Of a stretch of DNA of 64,000 nt, positions 1-11,837 are shown in pieces (position 1 is the stretch's first letter; each line of letters starts with the position of its first letter). Below the pieces are notes generated by a model that saw only the letters and a list, made by a program, of their open reading frames with translations, searched no databases and was not told the origin of the DNA. The position numbers and the translations under genes were made by a program. This DNA comes from Scedosporium boydii (taxonomy: Eukaryota > Ascomycota > Sordariomycetes > Microascales > Microascaceae), in assembly GCA_002221725.1 (NCBI GenBank), contig NJFT01000044.1, positions 124,001 through 188,000 of the forward strand, given 5' to 3'.

Positions 1-2265
1 CGCGACGAGATCGACGAGATCAACGAGATCACCAGTCTCCACAGTAGCGACGATACCGGGAGTGAGTGGGGCAATGAAGCCGACCCGGTCAACTTTATCT
101 CCAAGGTAAAGTCCAGGTCCATGGTAAGGCGCAAGGTCATGTCAGGCACGCTGTCGTGGGGGGATCTGTTTTCGCAATACACCTCCGCATACAATTCGTT
201 CGGCTGCGAATCGTCGACACCGACGTCTAGCGATGAGTCCTCGAGGGCATGGTTCGAAGAAACGTTTCAAATCCAGTCCGTACCGTACGACTCGTTGGAT
301 TCATGCCAAGTTTACCTGATACATCAATCTGTCAAGGATTATCTCCTGACTTCGGGATTCAGCCTCCTAAACCCGGCAATACGCAGTGCCCGAGACGCAG
401 CTCTGGATGGGCACATGTTGATATTGAGTTCGTGTTTATGGCTTGTAACGAGCAGCGAGGTTGCTGAGACCTTCGATGAGTACTTTGGTCGTTTTGAGCA
501 CGAGCATCTCTCCAGGTTCAGTGAATGCTTACCAGTCTTGCGATACCCAAAATCCACAATAAGAGCAAGGCTATTTGCTGCTTACAGCAGCGCATCGGTG
601 GAGTTAAGGTCATCTTATGACAGAATCATACGCACGGCGTTGTCGATCCTAAGAAACCCTGAGGGCAAGAGGCTCCGAAGACTGTTTCAGCCACTCTCAT
701 CATTAATACGCTCAGATATAATACCAGATACTACAACTCGGTCAAGGGATCTCAGAACCATTGCGGGATCTATAGCATTTATTGACGTCGTTCATCAGAC
801 GGAAGGGTCCATTGGAGTAATGGCAGCCTACTGTCTCGAATACTGGATGAAGCATGCGGTTCAATGTCTTCAAGCAGGGTCGTCAGAATCACTACAAAAG
901 CCTTTCAATATTTTCTTTACAAGAGCAACACCCCGACTGCTAGAGGCCCTACAGACATCGGGTAATCTTGTTCACGAAGCATGCAGAGTATCAAACCCGA
1001 CTATTTTGACAGAACTTCTGAGGCATGGTGATTCCAAATTTCTCTCGGTGAACGCTTGCGAGTTATCAAGGCACCATTTACACTCTCCGCTATTTATAGC
1101 CTCAGGAATGGGCCACTCGATCCATGTCGAGTTTCTGTTATCACGGGCAGAAATTCTAGTCGATGCGCAGAGCCTCTACCAGCGGACGGCGTTGATGGAG
1201 GCGTCCAGGAACGGACACAAGCGAATAGTTGAGCTTCTCCTTGCGCATAATGCAAACCTCAACATTCAAGACAGTGATGGATGGACGGCACTGATTGACG
1301 CCATGGCTCAGAAGCACGATGACATTGCCAGCCTTCTACTGCAGCATGGGGCACGAATAGATTTGAATCGCCATAGGCATATAACTCTACGCTGCCTCGT
1401 GCGCAAAGATATTAGTACGTCGCTATGTCGTCAGGTACTTAAGGTAGTGTCCGATTCACGCAGTGTCGGAGCACCATCTGTCCAAGAGATTTTTCTGGCC
1501 GCATGCCGGTCGGGCTCAAGCCAAGTAATCATGCTATTGCTTGGCAATAGATACAACTCAGGCATGTCCGAGAGTGCCATGACACCGGCCCTCTACGGTA
1601 CAGCCCTTGGGGAGGCTATAAGAAATGATCAAGCAGCCGTACTAAAATTACTGCTTGATCATGAAGCGTTCCTATCCGAAACTCCACGCCAAAGATATCA
1701 ACTTCTCTTTGAGACTGTAAGGTTTCGCGCCGTGACCTGTCTGAGTACATTTATCGTTGACTATGGTTTGGAGATTTCTGGAAGAAATGAGGATGGCGAT
1801 ACGCCTCTACATGCCATCTTCCAGAACCTGCACGCGGCGCATGAGGGCGGCAACTTCCTCCAACCCGACGATAAAGACATAGATTTTATAAGGAATTTGC
1901 TATCCCTAGACACGTCTTCTGAAGGGATTGTGGTAAATGCAGTCAACACGCGGCAGTTAACCCCTTTGATGGCGGCGGCCAAGCTCCGTTATAATATCGG
2001 CAAACGACGTTTGCTGAATACACTGCTGGCCGATAGCCGTATCAGAGTTAACCAACAAACTGCCAACGGGACAGCCCTGTTCCAAATTGTTCTCTCGAGG
2101 GACTTTTATCTCGCTAGCTACCTTCTCTGCGACAAGAGATTTGACGTTGGTGTTGGTTTGCCAGACGGCACGACCCCGTTGGACGCGGCCTGGGGGCAAA
2201 ATGATCACCACATGGCCTGGCTTCTACGGATGCATGATGAGAAGGGAAAGATCACCAGTGCTTGA
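1..2265 (+). CDS. NACHT-type ankyrin repeat protein, C-terminal part (partial)
   Basis: The frame ending at 2265 is open through position 1, so the gene starts beyond the left edge; the ATG at 121 is only the first in-window methionine. Counting from that ATG, residues about 66-76 hold LIHQSVKDYLL, the segment that typically follows the NACHT ATPase in fungal NLR-like proteins. Degenerate helical sequence follows, then ankyrin repeats: clear units at about residues 321-415 (TALMEASRNGHKRIVELLL) and weaker ones at about 492, 559, 614, 650 and 683. The P-loop NACHT domain itself is outside the window. Such proteins are intracellular sensors or scaffolds linked to heterokaryon incompatibility and innate-like responses in fungi. 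The first three codon triplets (positions 5-31) repeat a 9-base unit coding D/N-E-I. Family assignment is confident; ligand and output are unknown. Confidence 0.8.
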   Translation, partial: RDEIDEINEITSLHSSDDTGSEWGNEADPVNFISKVKSRSMVRRKVMSGTLSWGDLFSQYTSAYNSFGCESSTPTSSDESSRAWFEETFQIQSVPYDSLDSCQVYLIHQSVKDYLLTSGFSLLNPAIRSARDAALDGHMLILSSCLWLVTSSEVAETFDEYFGRFEHEHLSRFSECLPVLRYPKSTIRARLFAAYSSASVELRSSYDRIIRTALSILRNPEGKRLRRLFQPLSSLIRSDIIPDTTTRSRDLRTIAGSIAFIDVVHQTEGSIGVMAAYCLEYWMKHAVQCLQAGSSESLQKPFNIFFTRATPRLLEALQTSGNLVHEACRVSNPTILTELLRHGDSKFLSVNACELSRHHLHSPLFIASGMGHSIHVEFLLSRAEILVDAQSLYQRTALMEASRNGHKRIVELLLAHNANLNIQDSDGWTALIDAMAQKHDDIASLLLQHGARIDLNRHRHITLRCLVRKDISTSLCRQVLKVVSDSRSVGAPSVQEIFLAACRSGSSQVIMLLLGNRYNSGMSESAMTPALYGTALGEAIRNDQAAVLKLLLDHEAFLSETPRQRYQLLFETVRFRAVTCLSTFIVDYGLEISGRNEDGDTPLHAIFQNLHAAHEGGNFLQPDDKDIDFIRNLLSLDTSSEGIVVNAVNTRQLTPLMAAAKLRYNIGKRRLLNTLLADSRIRVNQQTANGTALFQIVLSRDFYLASYLLCDKRFDVGVGLPDGTTPLDAAWGQNDHHMAWLLRMHDEKGKITSA

Positions 2266-3006
2266 GTCGAGGAATGGCAAGGGATTGAAAGCTTCGGTCC
2301 TTTGTTTGCAGAGGATCCGACCATTTTTACGTCTTTTAAAGAAGCTTTGATGTTGAGATGGATAATGTCTTAGCTGCAATACACAGCGGGGTTGTACCTG
2401 CTTGCAGCAGAAGAATAACATATGACAGGCTCTGGATATTCAAGGGAGGCATATCCTGGTATGCCTTGGCAGTATAAACTTGGCCCGCACATCCTTCTAT
2501 ATACTATTGTAGTTTAATAGTGGTGTTTATGAGTACTTTATGCTTCTTTAATTGCTGTAACAACGTCTACCAGGCAAGCGGCCTCGTTATAGAGGTAACT
2601 AAGATATTCAAGGTAGTACACAGGCTAGGCGTTCTCGCCAATATCGAAAGAGGAAACGCGGGGGAGCACTAAAACAAGAGAAGGACGATTTTGCACAAGA
2701 AATATTAGAGAGTGGCCCTCAAACATATTGAACGAGTTCAGGGAACTTCAAGAGGTACATGTGCCACGCCCGAAATGCACTTATCGGGGGTGTTCTGGGG
2801 GTGCCAGAAATGGATGGCCCTGACTCCTAAAAAGAGGAAGCCAGAACAGCGACACATGAATAAAGAGTGTAAATATCGATTTCTTTCATTTATTGGGGGG
2901 CGGGCATTACCTCGTCGGTCTCTGTGATATTCCTCGTGGGATACATACTGACGGAGCTCTAGGCGAGACGGATCGTTGTTCTTGGTTAAGACTCTGAATC
3001 AAGAGG

Positions 3007-3387
3007 TTAGATGTAATTGAGCCCAAACAACCGCATGAATAGGGTAAAGTACAAATCTTCAATAAAGACTCTGCGTCTCGGATCTCCCCAGGGAATGCGA
3101 GGACGTTCAGTGGTCGACAGCTGGAAACAGAGGCTTGGCTGTGGTGTGGTGAGGAATGTTTGAAGTGAAGTGATCAATTCTGCGTTTCCCACATTGAACC
3201 GCAAGAACTCTGCGAGAATATCCTCCAGGTCGATCGTAGTTTTGTGAGCGAAGTGAGGCGTCATTTTTCTCTCTCTCTTGATGCATAAATGGTGATCGTG
3301 GAGGGACAAGCTGGCACCAGTCCCCCAGAAGAGTGTTGTTGATGGTAGAAGGTTAATTGAGCATTGGAGAGGAGATCGAGTCCTCAA
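3007..3387 (-). CDS. Unrecognised short ORF, possible relic
   Basis: A single uninterrupted minus-strand frame whose last 80 or so residues are mixed hydrophobic and charged and could be a folded C-terminal fragment. No domain, signal peptide or membrane segment is evident, and no obvious splice partner lies upstream on the minus strand. It may be non-coding; listed only because the surrounding 2.5 kb has nothing better. Confidence 0.2.
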   Translation of the reverse strand: MRTRSPLQCSINLLPSTTLFWGTGASLSLHDHHLCIKRERKMTPHFAHKTTIDLEDILAEFLRFNVGNAELITSLQTFLTTPQPSLCFQLSTTERPRIPWGDPRRRVFIEDLYFTLFMRLFGLNYI

Positions 3388-4594
3388 AGCTAATTCTTGT
3401 TTGAATATGAAATGTGAATTCCCCCGGATTTAATTCGGCCAAAACCACCATGACTGGTCGCGGAAGGAGCCACTGTGGCTACTGCTGCAAGGAGAATTTA
3501 ATAGATATCATCTCAGGATCGGACGGTGCTGATCGGATCGAGCTTTCTGCTTTGAGACGATCACGAGATGGGAACTGGGCTTGCCTAGCGACTTTGTCAA
3601 CATTGATTCTGGAGAGGAAGCGACGGGACACCACAGAAGAACATAGATGGCTTCAATGTGCATTGGATCAAAGACCCAGACTGCGAGGGAAACACCCTGA
3701 CTTTTCTCGGGGGCTGCGAGTTTCCTATACTGGTAGGCGATCCCTGATAGATCGGATATCCATACCATAATAATGCAATGGGTGGGCAAGTGCGATACCC
3801 GGCGATGGAACATGGTTTCATGTGGGAACAACCTGGTCGATGATTCATCAAGGCATACGTCGGTTCAGCGCTTGGAACAGTCAGAAGAAAGTGTTATGAG
3901 AGACCCTTTTCATCTCGGATTGTCTAATTTTCAAGTTGCCGAGGGGGAATATAAAAAATATCGATGCCCCTCAGTGAGGACCTTCTCTTGATCAATCGCA
4001 GTGGAGTCATCGGACGTTGTCGGTCCATATCACCGGGTCCGATGCCCCAGTAATTAGGCTGCTCCATCCAGCTGGTCGTTTTTTGTTTTCAATGCGGGCA
4101 TTTGAAATCAATTCTGGATTTATGGTTTCTGCGAAGTAGATCCTTCCACCTCCCACTTTCTTATCATCCTCCAGCCTTCACCGATTTCAAATAGATACCC
4201 AGATGGGCGGCTTTTCACTTTCAGCTGCCAGGATATTCTACTCATCTAACCTTGTAGGGGATATGCGTATGATGCAATGAAATCTATCCGATCAATGTCG
4301 TGGGACGTATCCGAGCGGTACGGTGGGCAAAGTCTATCCGGGCCGGAGCATCTATCCGGTGTTCAAACCATCTCCCCCACACTCCACTCCCGCATCCCAG
4401 TGACTGTCGTAAACCGGGAGGTGCATAATGTCCATCCCCCAGGTTGCTGAAAGCTCCGGTTGAATATCTTATCTCAAATCTCCCCGGACAATTGGGATGT
4501 TGTCTAAAGATGGCCTAGCGCAAAAGATAGCTTCGTAATTTTGCAAATGCTCCATATCTCGTTGACACAACGTTGCCTGCCCAAGCTTGACGTC

Positions 4595-4602
4595 TATATA
4601 AA
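4595..4602 (+). promoter_or_regulatory. TATA box of the MFS permease gene
   Basis: A perfect TATATAAA lies about 150 bases before the ATG at 4752 and about 340 before the alternative ATG at 4939. The spacing favours 4752 as the translation start. A pyrimidine-rich stretch follows, as is usual near fungal transcription starts. Confidence 0.5.
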
Positions 4603-4751
4603 TGTTCCGCTTCCGCCTTCGACAACATCCCGCCTACGTGCTTCCTCACCCTTTATAAAATCGAGGCGGTTCCAGATCCTTTGCACCTCAATTTCTCTTC
4701 TTCCCAACCCCGGCTGGCCCAGTCATCCTCAACGAAACGTACCTTTCCGCC

Positions 4752-6418
4752 ATGGATCTCGAAAAGCCCGGCTTCCAGGAGGAGGGCATTGCGCAAGGTG
4801 CCTCCCCCCATAGTAGCAATATGGCTGCATGCACCGACAAGCGAGTCTACCTCTCACAGTTCCTGCTTTCCCAGTTTCCATCCGCTGCCATAGAGGTGCT
4901 AACTAGCGTATCCAACGTACAGATCTAGCCAGTCTACAATGCACATTGAACCTTCGGTGGAAAGAAAACTTCGTCTCAAGATAGACCTCGCCATCATGCC
5001 CACTGTGGCACTTCTGTACTTGTTTTGTTTCATTGATCGCGCAAATCTTGGTTCGTCGACGACCGTATACTTTCTGCTTCTATTCATGTTGCTATAGCGC
5101 TAATATTCGAACCCTTGACGTCACAGGTAACGCCAAAATCGCCGGCATGGACAAGGATTTACATATGAAGGGATACGACTACAACATCATCATCACTTCT
5201 TTCTATATATCCTACATCGTCTTTGAGATTCCCACTACCATGCTATGCAAGTACATGGGCCCCGGATGGTTCATACCGCTCACCACCATCCTCTTCGGCG
5301 TTGCGTCCCTCGGAACCGCTTGGGTGAACACTGTACCTCAGGCCTCAGGAGTCAGGTTCATCCTTGGGATTTTCGAAGCTGGAATGATGCCGGGGATGGC
5401 ATATTACCTATCCAGGTGGTATCGCCGCGCCGAGCTCGCCTTTCGAATTTCGCTCTACATCGTCATGTCACCCCTCGCAGGTGCATTCGGTGGTCTCCTA
5501 GCCTCTGCTATCCTCAAGCTTGATAGGTTCGGTGGCCTTCATACTTGGCGGATGATCTTTGCTATTGAGGGCATAGTCACCATTGGCCTCGGGTTGATAG
5601 GGCTTCTCACATTGACGGATAGGCCGGAAACAGCCCGTTGGCTTTCTGAGGAGGAAAAGATTCTGGCAGTGGAGCGAGTGAAGGCTGAAAGAGTGGGCAC
5701 CACCGAGGTGCTCGATAAGATTGATTCTGCCAAGATGTTCAAGGGAATTTTCAATCCTATAACACTCGGAACCGCCACCATATTCCTTCTCAACAACGTT
5801 ACCGTCCAGGGCCTTGCCTTCTTCTTACCCACCATTGTTGCGACAATCTATAAGGACGCTAGTGTTGTTCGCTTACAGTTACAGACCGTTCCGCCCTACA
5901 TCGTCGGTGCCTTCTTTACCTTGCTCTTCCCACTTCTGAGCTGGCGCTTCGACAAGCGGCACATCTTTTTCGCCATCTGTGCGCCCATCACCATGATTGG
6001 ATACATCATGTTCCTGGCATCCCATGAGCCAATGGTGCGTTATGGTGCGACTTTCCTGGTCGCTCTGTCGGTCTTCCCATTTGCGCCCTTGGCAAACGGT
6101 CAAGTGAGCGCCAACGTCATCAGCGATACGGCCAGAGGTGCTGCAATCGCAACAACTGTCATGTTTGGGAACATTGGTGGGCTGGTCTCCGGTTGGAGCT
6201 TCTTACCTTGGGACGCTCCCCATTACAAGATTGGAAATGGCCTGAACTTGGCAACGTCCTCGACAGTGCTTGTGTTGGCGATGGCAATGTTTGTATGGGT
6301 CAGGATCGACAATGGGAAGAGGAAGAGGCGCGATGGTGCACGAGAACTGGATGGTCTAACTCAGAGTCAGATCGAAGATCTGGACTGGAAGCGTCCTGAC
6401 TTCTTCTGGAGATTGTGA
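4752..6418 (+). CDS. MFS transporter, allantoate permease (Dal5-like, anion:cation symporter) family
   Basis: A 12-TM major facilitator for uptake of an organic anion, vitamin or small amide across the plasma membrane; the substrate cannot be read from sequence. The first membrane segment (MPTVALLYLFCFIDRANLG) fits the family pattern, and the splice at 5051-5126 (donor after CTTG, acceptor CACAG) restores the typical NLGNAK junction. From 5127 the frame is open to TGA at 6418 with the usual loop motifs (DRPETARWLSEEEK) and a hydrophilic C-terminus. The N-terminus is uncertain. ATG 4939 is in frame with TM1 but sits beyond a TATA box that better fits ATG 4752. Starting at 4752 needs one more intron; 4798-4906 is frame-compatible but its branch site is poor. 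The Zn2Cys6 regulator gene starts 950 bases downstream on the same strand. Confidence 0.85.
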
Positions 6419-7369
6419 GTTTCTCGGAGACGTAGATGCATATCGGATTGGAGACAGACACATTGCGATGGTGAAGCGGCGCCGTGCAATAAGCGGTCCG
6501 GTTTTACAGGGGCAGGTGACTCACTGAGTCCTCGGGCATCCTGACCTAGTCTCTAGGCGAGGCAGCTTTGATGGGAAGAAGCTCCCTTTACATTCATGTT
6601 TCTCATTATATTTTATCAGGCCTCTTCTTCAGGGACAGATTCGAGCTAGTTTCCCAGTACTTCTAAGCCCCCCTTTATTTAATTTTTTTTATTATTGATT
6701 TTCAGGCTATCTTAAGAGAATCCAATATCTGCTCTTCAAGCGTCGGATCCGGGTGTTTTCAACCCTTTTACTGCTAAGTACCGAGGTAGACCGAGTCCGC
6801 TGTCGCCTGGGCTTGACATTTCACCGGATACGTACCGGATACGTCCAGGTCGTCCGTGCCCAGCAGTTGCAAGGATTGAAATGAAGCTATCGAGAAATAG
6901 ATAAGGACCTCCTCGACCCAATCTGGGCACTTTGCGTTCGATTGGTCTATTCTGTGCCCCCGGAGCCTCATTGGGTCCAACTCTTAACTTGAAAGAGAAG
7001 ATATGTATCACTCATCATTGTGTCTTGGGCCTGGGCCACGAGGACACCAGCCACGATCGGTATCTTTTCTTGGCTCTATTTTGAACCCAACCCAGTGGAT
7101 GAGAGACATGCGGGGGTGGCGTAGGTGTTGGCATCTTGGGGCGATTTGGCACTTCTCCGATTGGATATGCCGTGTGGAGATTGCTCAATCTTTCGCGTTA
7201 GCGTGTTGGATCCTTCTTATCTCTTGTTCTGTACTCAAACCCCGTAAATGCCGACCATCCTCTGCCATTCTACAATAGGTAGACTTTCCTTACGACGATC
7301 ACTGGGAGCTTTGCTACCTCGTTCACCTCCCTAGAACTATTCTTCAGTCATTACCCATTCTCCGCCCTT
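6419..7369. other. Intergenic, promoter of the Zn2Cys6 regulator
   Basis: No gene seen. It holds the 3' region of the permease gene (AT-rich at about 6660-6720) and the upstream region of the regulator at 7370. ORFs here are short and unlike protein. Confidence 0.5.
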
Positions 7370-9814
7370 ATGCCTCGTCCCAAGGTGACGGAAGAAGCGC
7401 GACGGCGAGTCGCCAAAGCCTGTCTCCGCTGCCAGGAGGCAAAACACAAATGCGACGGATTGACACCTTGCGCCCAATGCTCAAAACGCGGTCGAGTGTC
7501 GGAGTGTAAGTACTCGCCTCTCGAAAGATCCTATGGTCGTCGTCGCCGCCGCCGTAATGTCCAGCATCAAGATAGCCGAGAGAACCGCGGGTCGACGACG
7601 TCGAGGTCGACAGATAACGAGGGGTCACCGCCACATCAATCTCCAGTGTCGAAAACTCGTCAACCGAGAGAAGCACAGCGAACTATGCACGTTAGGGAAT
7701 TAAACATCCCCCGAAAGTCTCGTACACTTTACGATACGAGTGGTAGAATAGGTACGTACGACGGCGATCGCCTTCCCCCACGAGCAAGCGAAACCTGTGG
7801 CTCAACCTAGCATTTCTGGACAGTTTATTTAGGAGACTGCGCCGCTCCCGCTTTTCTCCAACATCTCCAGGGATTCCTCGAGAGCGAGCTATGTCTCTCA
7901 GCAGAGCACTCGGGCTTCTCAAAATTAACTGCCATCGAGGAGATTCCTCTCTACGAGGTGGAAGCTAGGCCGCCAGGAGGCCCGGGGAGTGTCTGCGACC
8001 TGCAGGACTTAATAAATGTGTACTTTGTCTCTGTACGATCATTCCCACCTTCGGCCAGACAAACGTGGATTTAATCCCTGTTACTAACGCGTTCCTGCAG
8101 TCCTGTGGAATATTAGACATCATTGATCGGTGCCAAGTCGATGACCTCCTTCGGAGCTGGAAGAGCTACAGTCTAGCGGACACCGGACGCACAGCAGTGC
8201 TCTTTTTGATTCTCGCATACGGTGCCCAATCGCGAAGCGGGAGCGTAGCCGATATCCAGTACTCTCAGTACTATTACCATCACGGTCGGCGGTTAGCGCT
8301 CCTCGAGCTGACGAATGAACCAAGCGTTGAGACTGTTCAGGCATTCGTCCTAATCTCGCTTTACATGCTCGCTTCTTCTCAGCGGAACGCGTCCTTCCTT
8401 AACCTGGGCATAGCAATCAGTGCAGCCAAGTCTCTTGGCTTTCACCGCGATGATGTCAACGCCATGTTTCCGGAGAACAACACCAACTTGAGGTAATTGC
8501 AATTCAATAATGGAATCTTCTGACAAGCTCTGCTCTGACAATGATGTGCAAGGAGCCGGATATGGAGATCTCTCCGATATCACGACTTATTCTTCTGCGC
8601 TATGATGGGGCGAACTCCATCAACCTTGACGACAGATTCCTATTATTCAGACAAGCAAGCCCTGGACCAGAATATCTCAGGTTCCGACTCAGGCCAGCAA
8701 CTTGCTCTCACCGAGGCCGTGCGTGCCTTTTCCATCCTCGAGCGCACGGTTTCGGAAATATACACCAAAAACACAGCATCACTCGCTCATCTCGAGTCTC
8801 TTGCTCGAGAACTGCAAGCGGCCACCTCGAATATCCCCCCGGAACTCCGTACCGTGACTATCTCGGAGAGTCCAGAGCAGAGACATGTCATCAGGAATGC
8901 ACATGTCGCCTGTAGCTATTATTTCAGCATGATGATACTAACTCGCCCATTCTTGATTTCTTGCATTCAGCAAAAGTGCGGTCGGGCAGGCGATAAATCC
9001 AGGGCTGATGTCCCACTGACCGAAGGCGAGGATTCCCCTCTCAGCCTGGAGATCACGCAAGGTGCACTCGCCTCGATAGATTCAGCCATTCACGTCATCC
9101 AACTTATCCACGAGCTCTTAGCAACGGACATGCTCTTCAACAATATGGTACTCATCATGTAGGTTGTCTCACAGATCCTTTGGAAATTCAAGCTGACTCA
9201 GTTTTTCCTTTTAAACCATAAGTGCAATGGTGTTTGTTGCGTCTCTCACGATATGTTCCGCTCACCTGGGCCGCCTCGGCTACCAGGCAAGCAACGAATT
9301 GGCTATCCGCCAAGCCGAGGAGATCCTGCAGCATTTCTCACATCACACCAGGCAAGGGAAGCGGTATGGGGACATTCTCAAAAAGTTATACAAAGCAGCG
9401 AGAGTTTATAGGGAAGCTGTTGAGCGGAGATCTTCTGGCGCCCCGACCTTAGAGATGCCTGAACTCTTCAGTTTGAGTAATGGTGGCCGCGAAGAAGCCT
9501 GGAAAGGCGGCGACATTCCCTCGGAACGGCAGGAAATTGTCCAACAAAATCAGGAAGATCGTGATGGCTCTGATTCTTCAACCGAAAGCTTTGTAACACC
9601 CGGGAACAGTTTGTCGATTGAAGCGGCGTTCTGGGGCCCGGCTTGGCAGGAAGGGCTGTGGCTGACATCGCCCGAGATTTCAATAACGGATCTCATTGAT
9701 TCATTCAATCAGACTGGGGCCGGCTCGATTGCGGACAGTATGCCGTTCACTGGTATTCAAGGCTACACACACGCCAGCTCACATCAGAGTGGCCATATCT
9801 GGGGTTTCGATTAG
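7370..9814 (+). CDS. Zn2Cys6 fungal-type transcription factor, five exons
   Basis: A nuclear DNA-binding regulator. Exons: 7370-7751, 7824-8032, 8101-8492, 8553-9158, 9223-9814, totalling 2181 nt (726 aa). All four introns are GT-AG, 60-72 nt; the second has an excellent branch site (ACTAAC). Residues about 18-47 form the binuclear zinc cluster, with six cysteines spaced CLRCQEAKHKC...CAQCSKRGRVSEC, followed by a very basic linker. The middle region matches the fungal-specific transcription factor domain (helices around ILDIIDRC, LAYGAQSR, and the RIWRSLRYHDLFF segment that appears only after splicing intron 3). The C-terminus is acidic and Ser/Thr-rich, a plausible activation region. Its closeness to the allantoate-type permease suggests, but does not show, that it controls that gene. 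Confidence 0.88.
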
Positions 9815-10759
9815 GACGATGCTTTCCTGCGTTTCAGGGACGACATAAATTCCCCACCAAGGCTCTTGGCCATTGCTATTGTATGAATATGTTTTAATAC
9901 TCTGCAGGATGACGAAGAAGATTGTTGAAAGAAATCAGCGTGCGTATGAACGATTATCGTTGTTCTGAGATTATATCTGGGTTTTGTCCTTGCGTGATTC
10001 TAACCAGGGTCTGTTTCTCGAGTACGGGACCGTGACCGCCGTCTTTTCAGACCCTTGCAGCTCTCAGAGTCCTCTACACGGGAGTACTCCGACAAGCGAC
10101 CCATCTATCTATGTTCTAATTCCGTGGAGGTGTGGCCATGACGGAATTGTGTCTTCATGAAAGAGCTGCGCTACGGAGAAGTATTGCTCCCTCCGATTGT
10201 ATCCCCGGCTCTGTGCCCGAGGCAGAATTGACGTCGATCTTTCGCAATAATCAACCGGCTGGAAGGAGCGAGAGGTGGAAGGGAAACAACAGGGTTAGAT
10301 GGTGGAAGTATCTTTGCATTCTTAACAAAAGAATAGAGCTTCGAATTCAATCGCCAGTCGTGGTCTAGGCGGTATTACGAGGGCAAGTGCGTAGTGGCTA
10401 GACCTGGCTGATGAGATGGTCAGAGTTTGTTGAGGGTTCATGTGAGGATTCGAGGGGAAAGTTCAGTGTGAATAGCGAAGGAAAGTTCGCTTCAGCTCGT
10501 CGTTTCCTGTTCTCTTACACTATCACGTGCTAGATTCGAGTTCGTTGATAAACTCGAGGCCTCTCTCGTCTTGCAGTTACGTATGTCTTGCCGTTACCTC
10601 TGACTGACGGAACATAGTCTTAGGCCTTCCAAGCCTGTCCTCACATATAGCCCCCTTGTTTCAGCCAAGCACCACCGGCTCTCTCTTTCATCGCCCCAGC
10701 CAACGCGTAGCCGAACACTAAGAACCTAACATTCTCCGAGCACGAGGCACGCGAACACA
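9815..10759. other. Intergenic
   Basis: No gene recognised. It carries the terminator region of the upstream regulator and the promoter of the gene at 10760, with only short chance ORFs. Confidence 0.5.
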
Positions 10760-11556
10760 ATGAAGTCCCTCAAGTTCGGCAAGGCCACGGCTTCGTTTCT
10801 CAGTGACAGACTGCTTCTGCTCAATACGAGCGCCACGGTCCGCCATTACTTGGGGAATCTCCTTGCCAAGGATAGCACCGGTATTATGAGCAAGCGTGGT
10901 ATCCCCCTACCGCCGGAGCTGTGGGATCGAATCCTTGCTGATTGGGACGATAACTTCGTTTTTGTGAAGCCCTCGATAGTATCCAAGACGCCAACGAGAA
11001 AGGTCATCCGCTGCCAACTGGTAGAGTTCGACATACAGCATGGCTTCGGAGTATTTGCTGAGAATGACAACATTGTCTACCTCTGTGAGCTTTTCTTTAA
11101 TTCCATGAGCAACGCTGCTGAGAAAAAGTCTATTTCTGAAATCGCCATGCCACGTCTTCGAGAGGTCTCCGGGCCCAGTAGCCTCCATGACGTAGTGCTG
11201 GAGAAGGATCAGCATACAGGAGGCCAGGAGCGGACAAGCCATCGTGCTTATTCTGGGATATAGACGTTCCAGACGTTATCGCCCGCATGGAGAATGGCTG
11301 GTGCGGGTTCTGTGGGACAGGAAGATTTATCTGTCCTGGATGTACAGGGGGTAGAGCTGACAGGTTTGACGTCTTCATGGGCTGTGGTGTGTTGCTTGCT
11401 TGCCCTCTATGTATGGGTGTCGGCTTCGCGCAGGACCATAGGGGTTTCTTGCGATATTACTACTCGGAGACGGCGCCGGAGGATGAGCAGAAAGAAATGG
11501 ACCGGGCTGTTCAGAAACGATTGAAGGAGTTGGGTTATTGTGTGCCATGGCCCTGA
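10760..11556 (+). CDS. F-box-like protein with C-terminal cysteine-rich zinc motif, split over two frames
   Basis: Lineage-restricted unknown. The first frame (10760-11263) has an F-box-like LPPELWDRIL at residues about 50-59, then a globular part. The second frame, open from 11191 to 11556, continues in a convincing way (DVPDVIARMENGW) into a CxxC-rich segment: CGFC, CPGC and CPLC spaced like a DnaJ-type zinc finger, ending in an acidic/basic tail. The two frames are offset by one base. A 74-nt intron at 11165-11238 (GTCTCC...CAAG) would join them in phase and give about 240 aa, but the donor is weak; a one-base frameshift is the alternative. Function unknown; protein interaction or ubiquitin-ligase adaptor roles are guesses from the F-box-like motif. 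Confidence 0.55.
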
Positions 11557-11837
11557 ATACTCTCTCATTCTTGGGGGAACACATGTCGTCGTTAAGTTTG
11601 TAGGCAATCAATCAAGTTAGCAAATTGTCCGCCGTTCGGATATGGGAGGCGGCTCAAGATGGGACTAGTAGATGATGGCGAAGTGGAAGAGGAGAAGTCA
11701 TGAATTAATCACGGATTAGCTCGGGCTAACCAAAGAGACATAGTTATTGTACTAAGCGACTCGTGCCTGTCACGGCTGTGGAGTCCGTCGAACAAAAGGT
11801 GGGAGCACTTGGCTCCCGTGGGGGACACCAGTGCCGC

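Larger units (their letters stand above)
2266..4751. other. Intergenic region with one weak ORF
   Basis: No recognisable gene. A minus-strand ORF lies at 3007-3387 (126 codons, or about 86 from an internal ATG at 3264). Its C-terminal end reads like protein (RRRVFIEDLYFTLFMRLFG), but I recognise no family and it may be a chance ORF or relic. The part from about 4100 to 4750 is the promoter region of the downstream permease. Confidence 0.4.
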
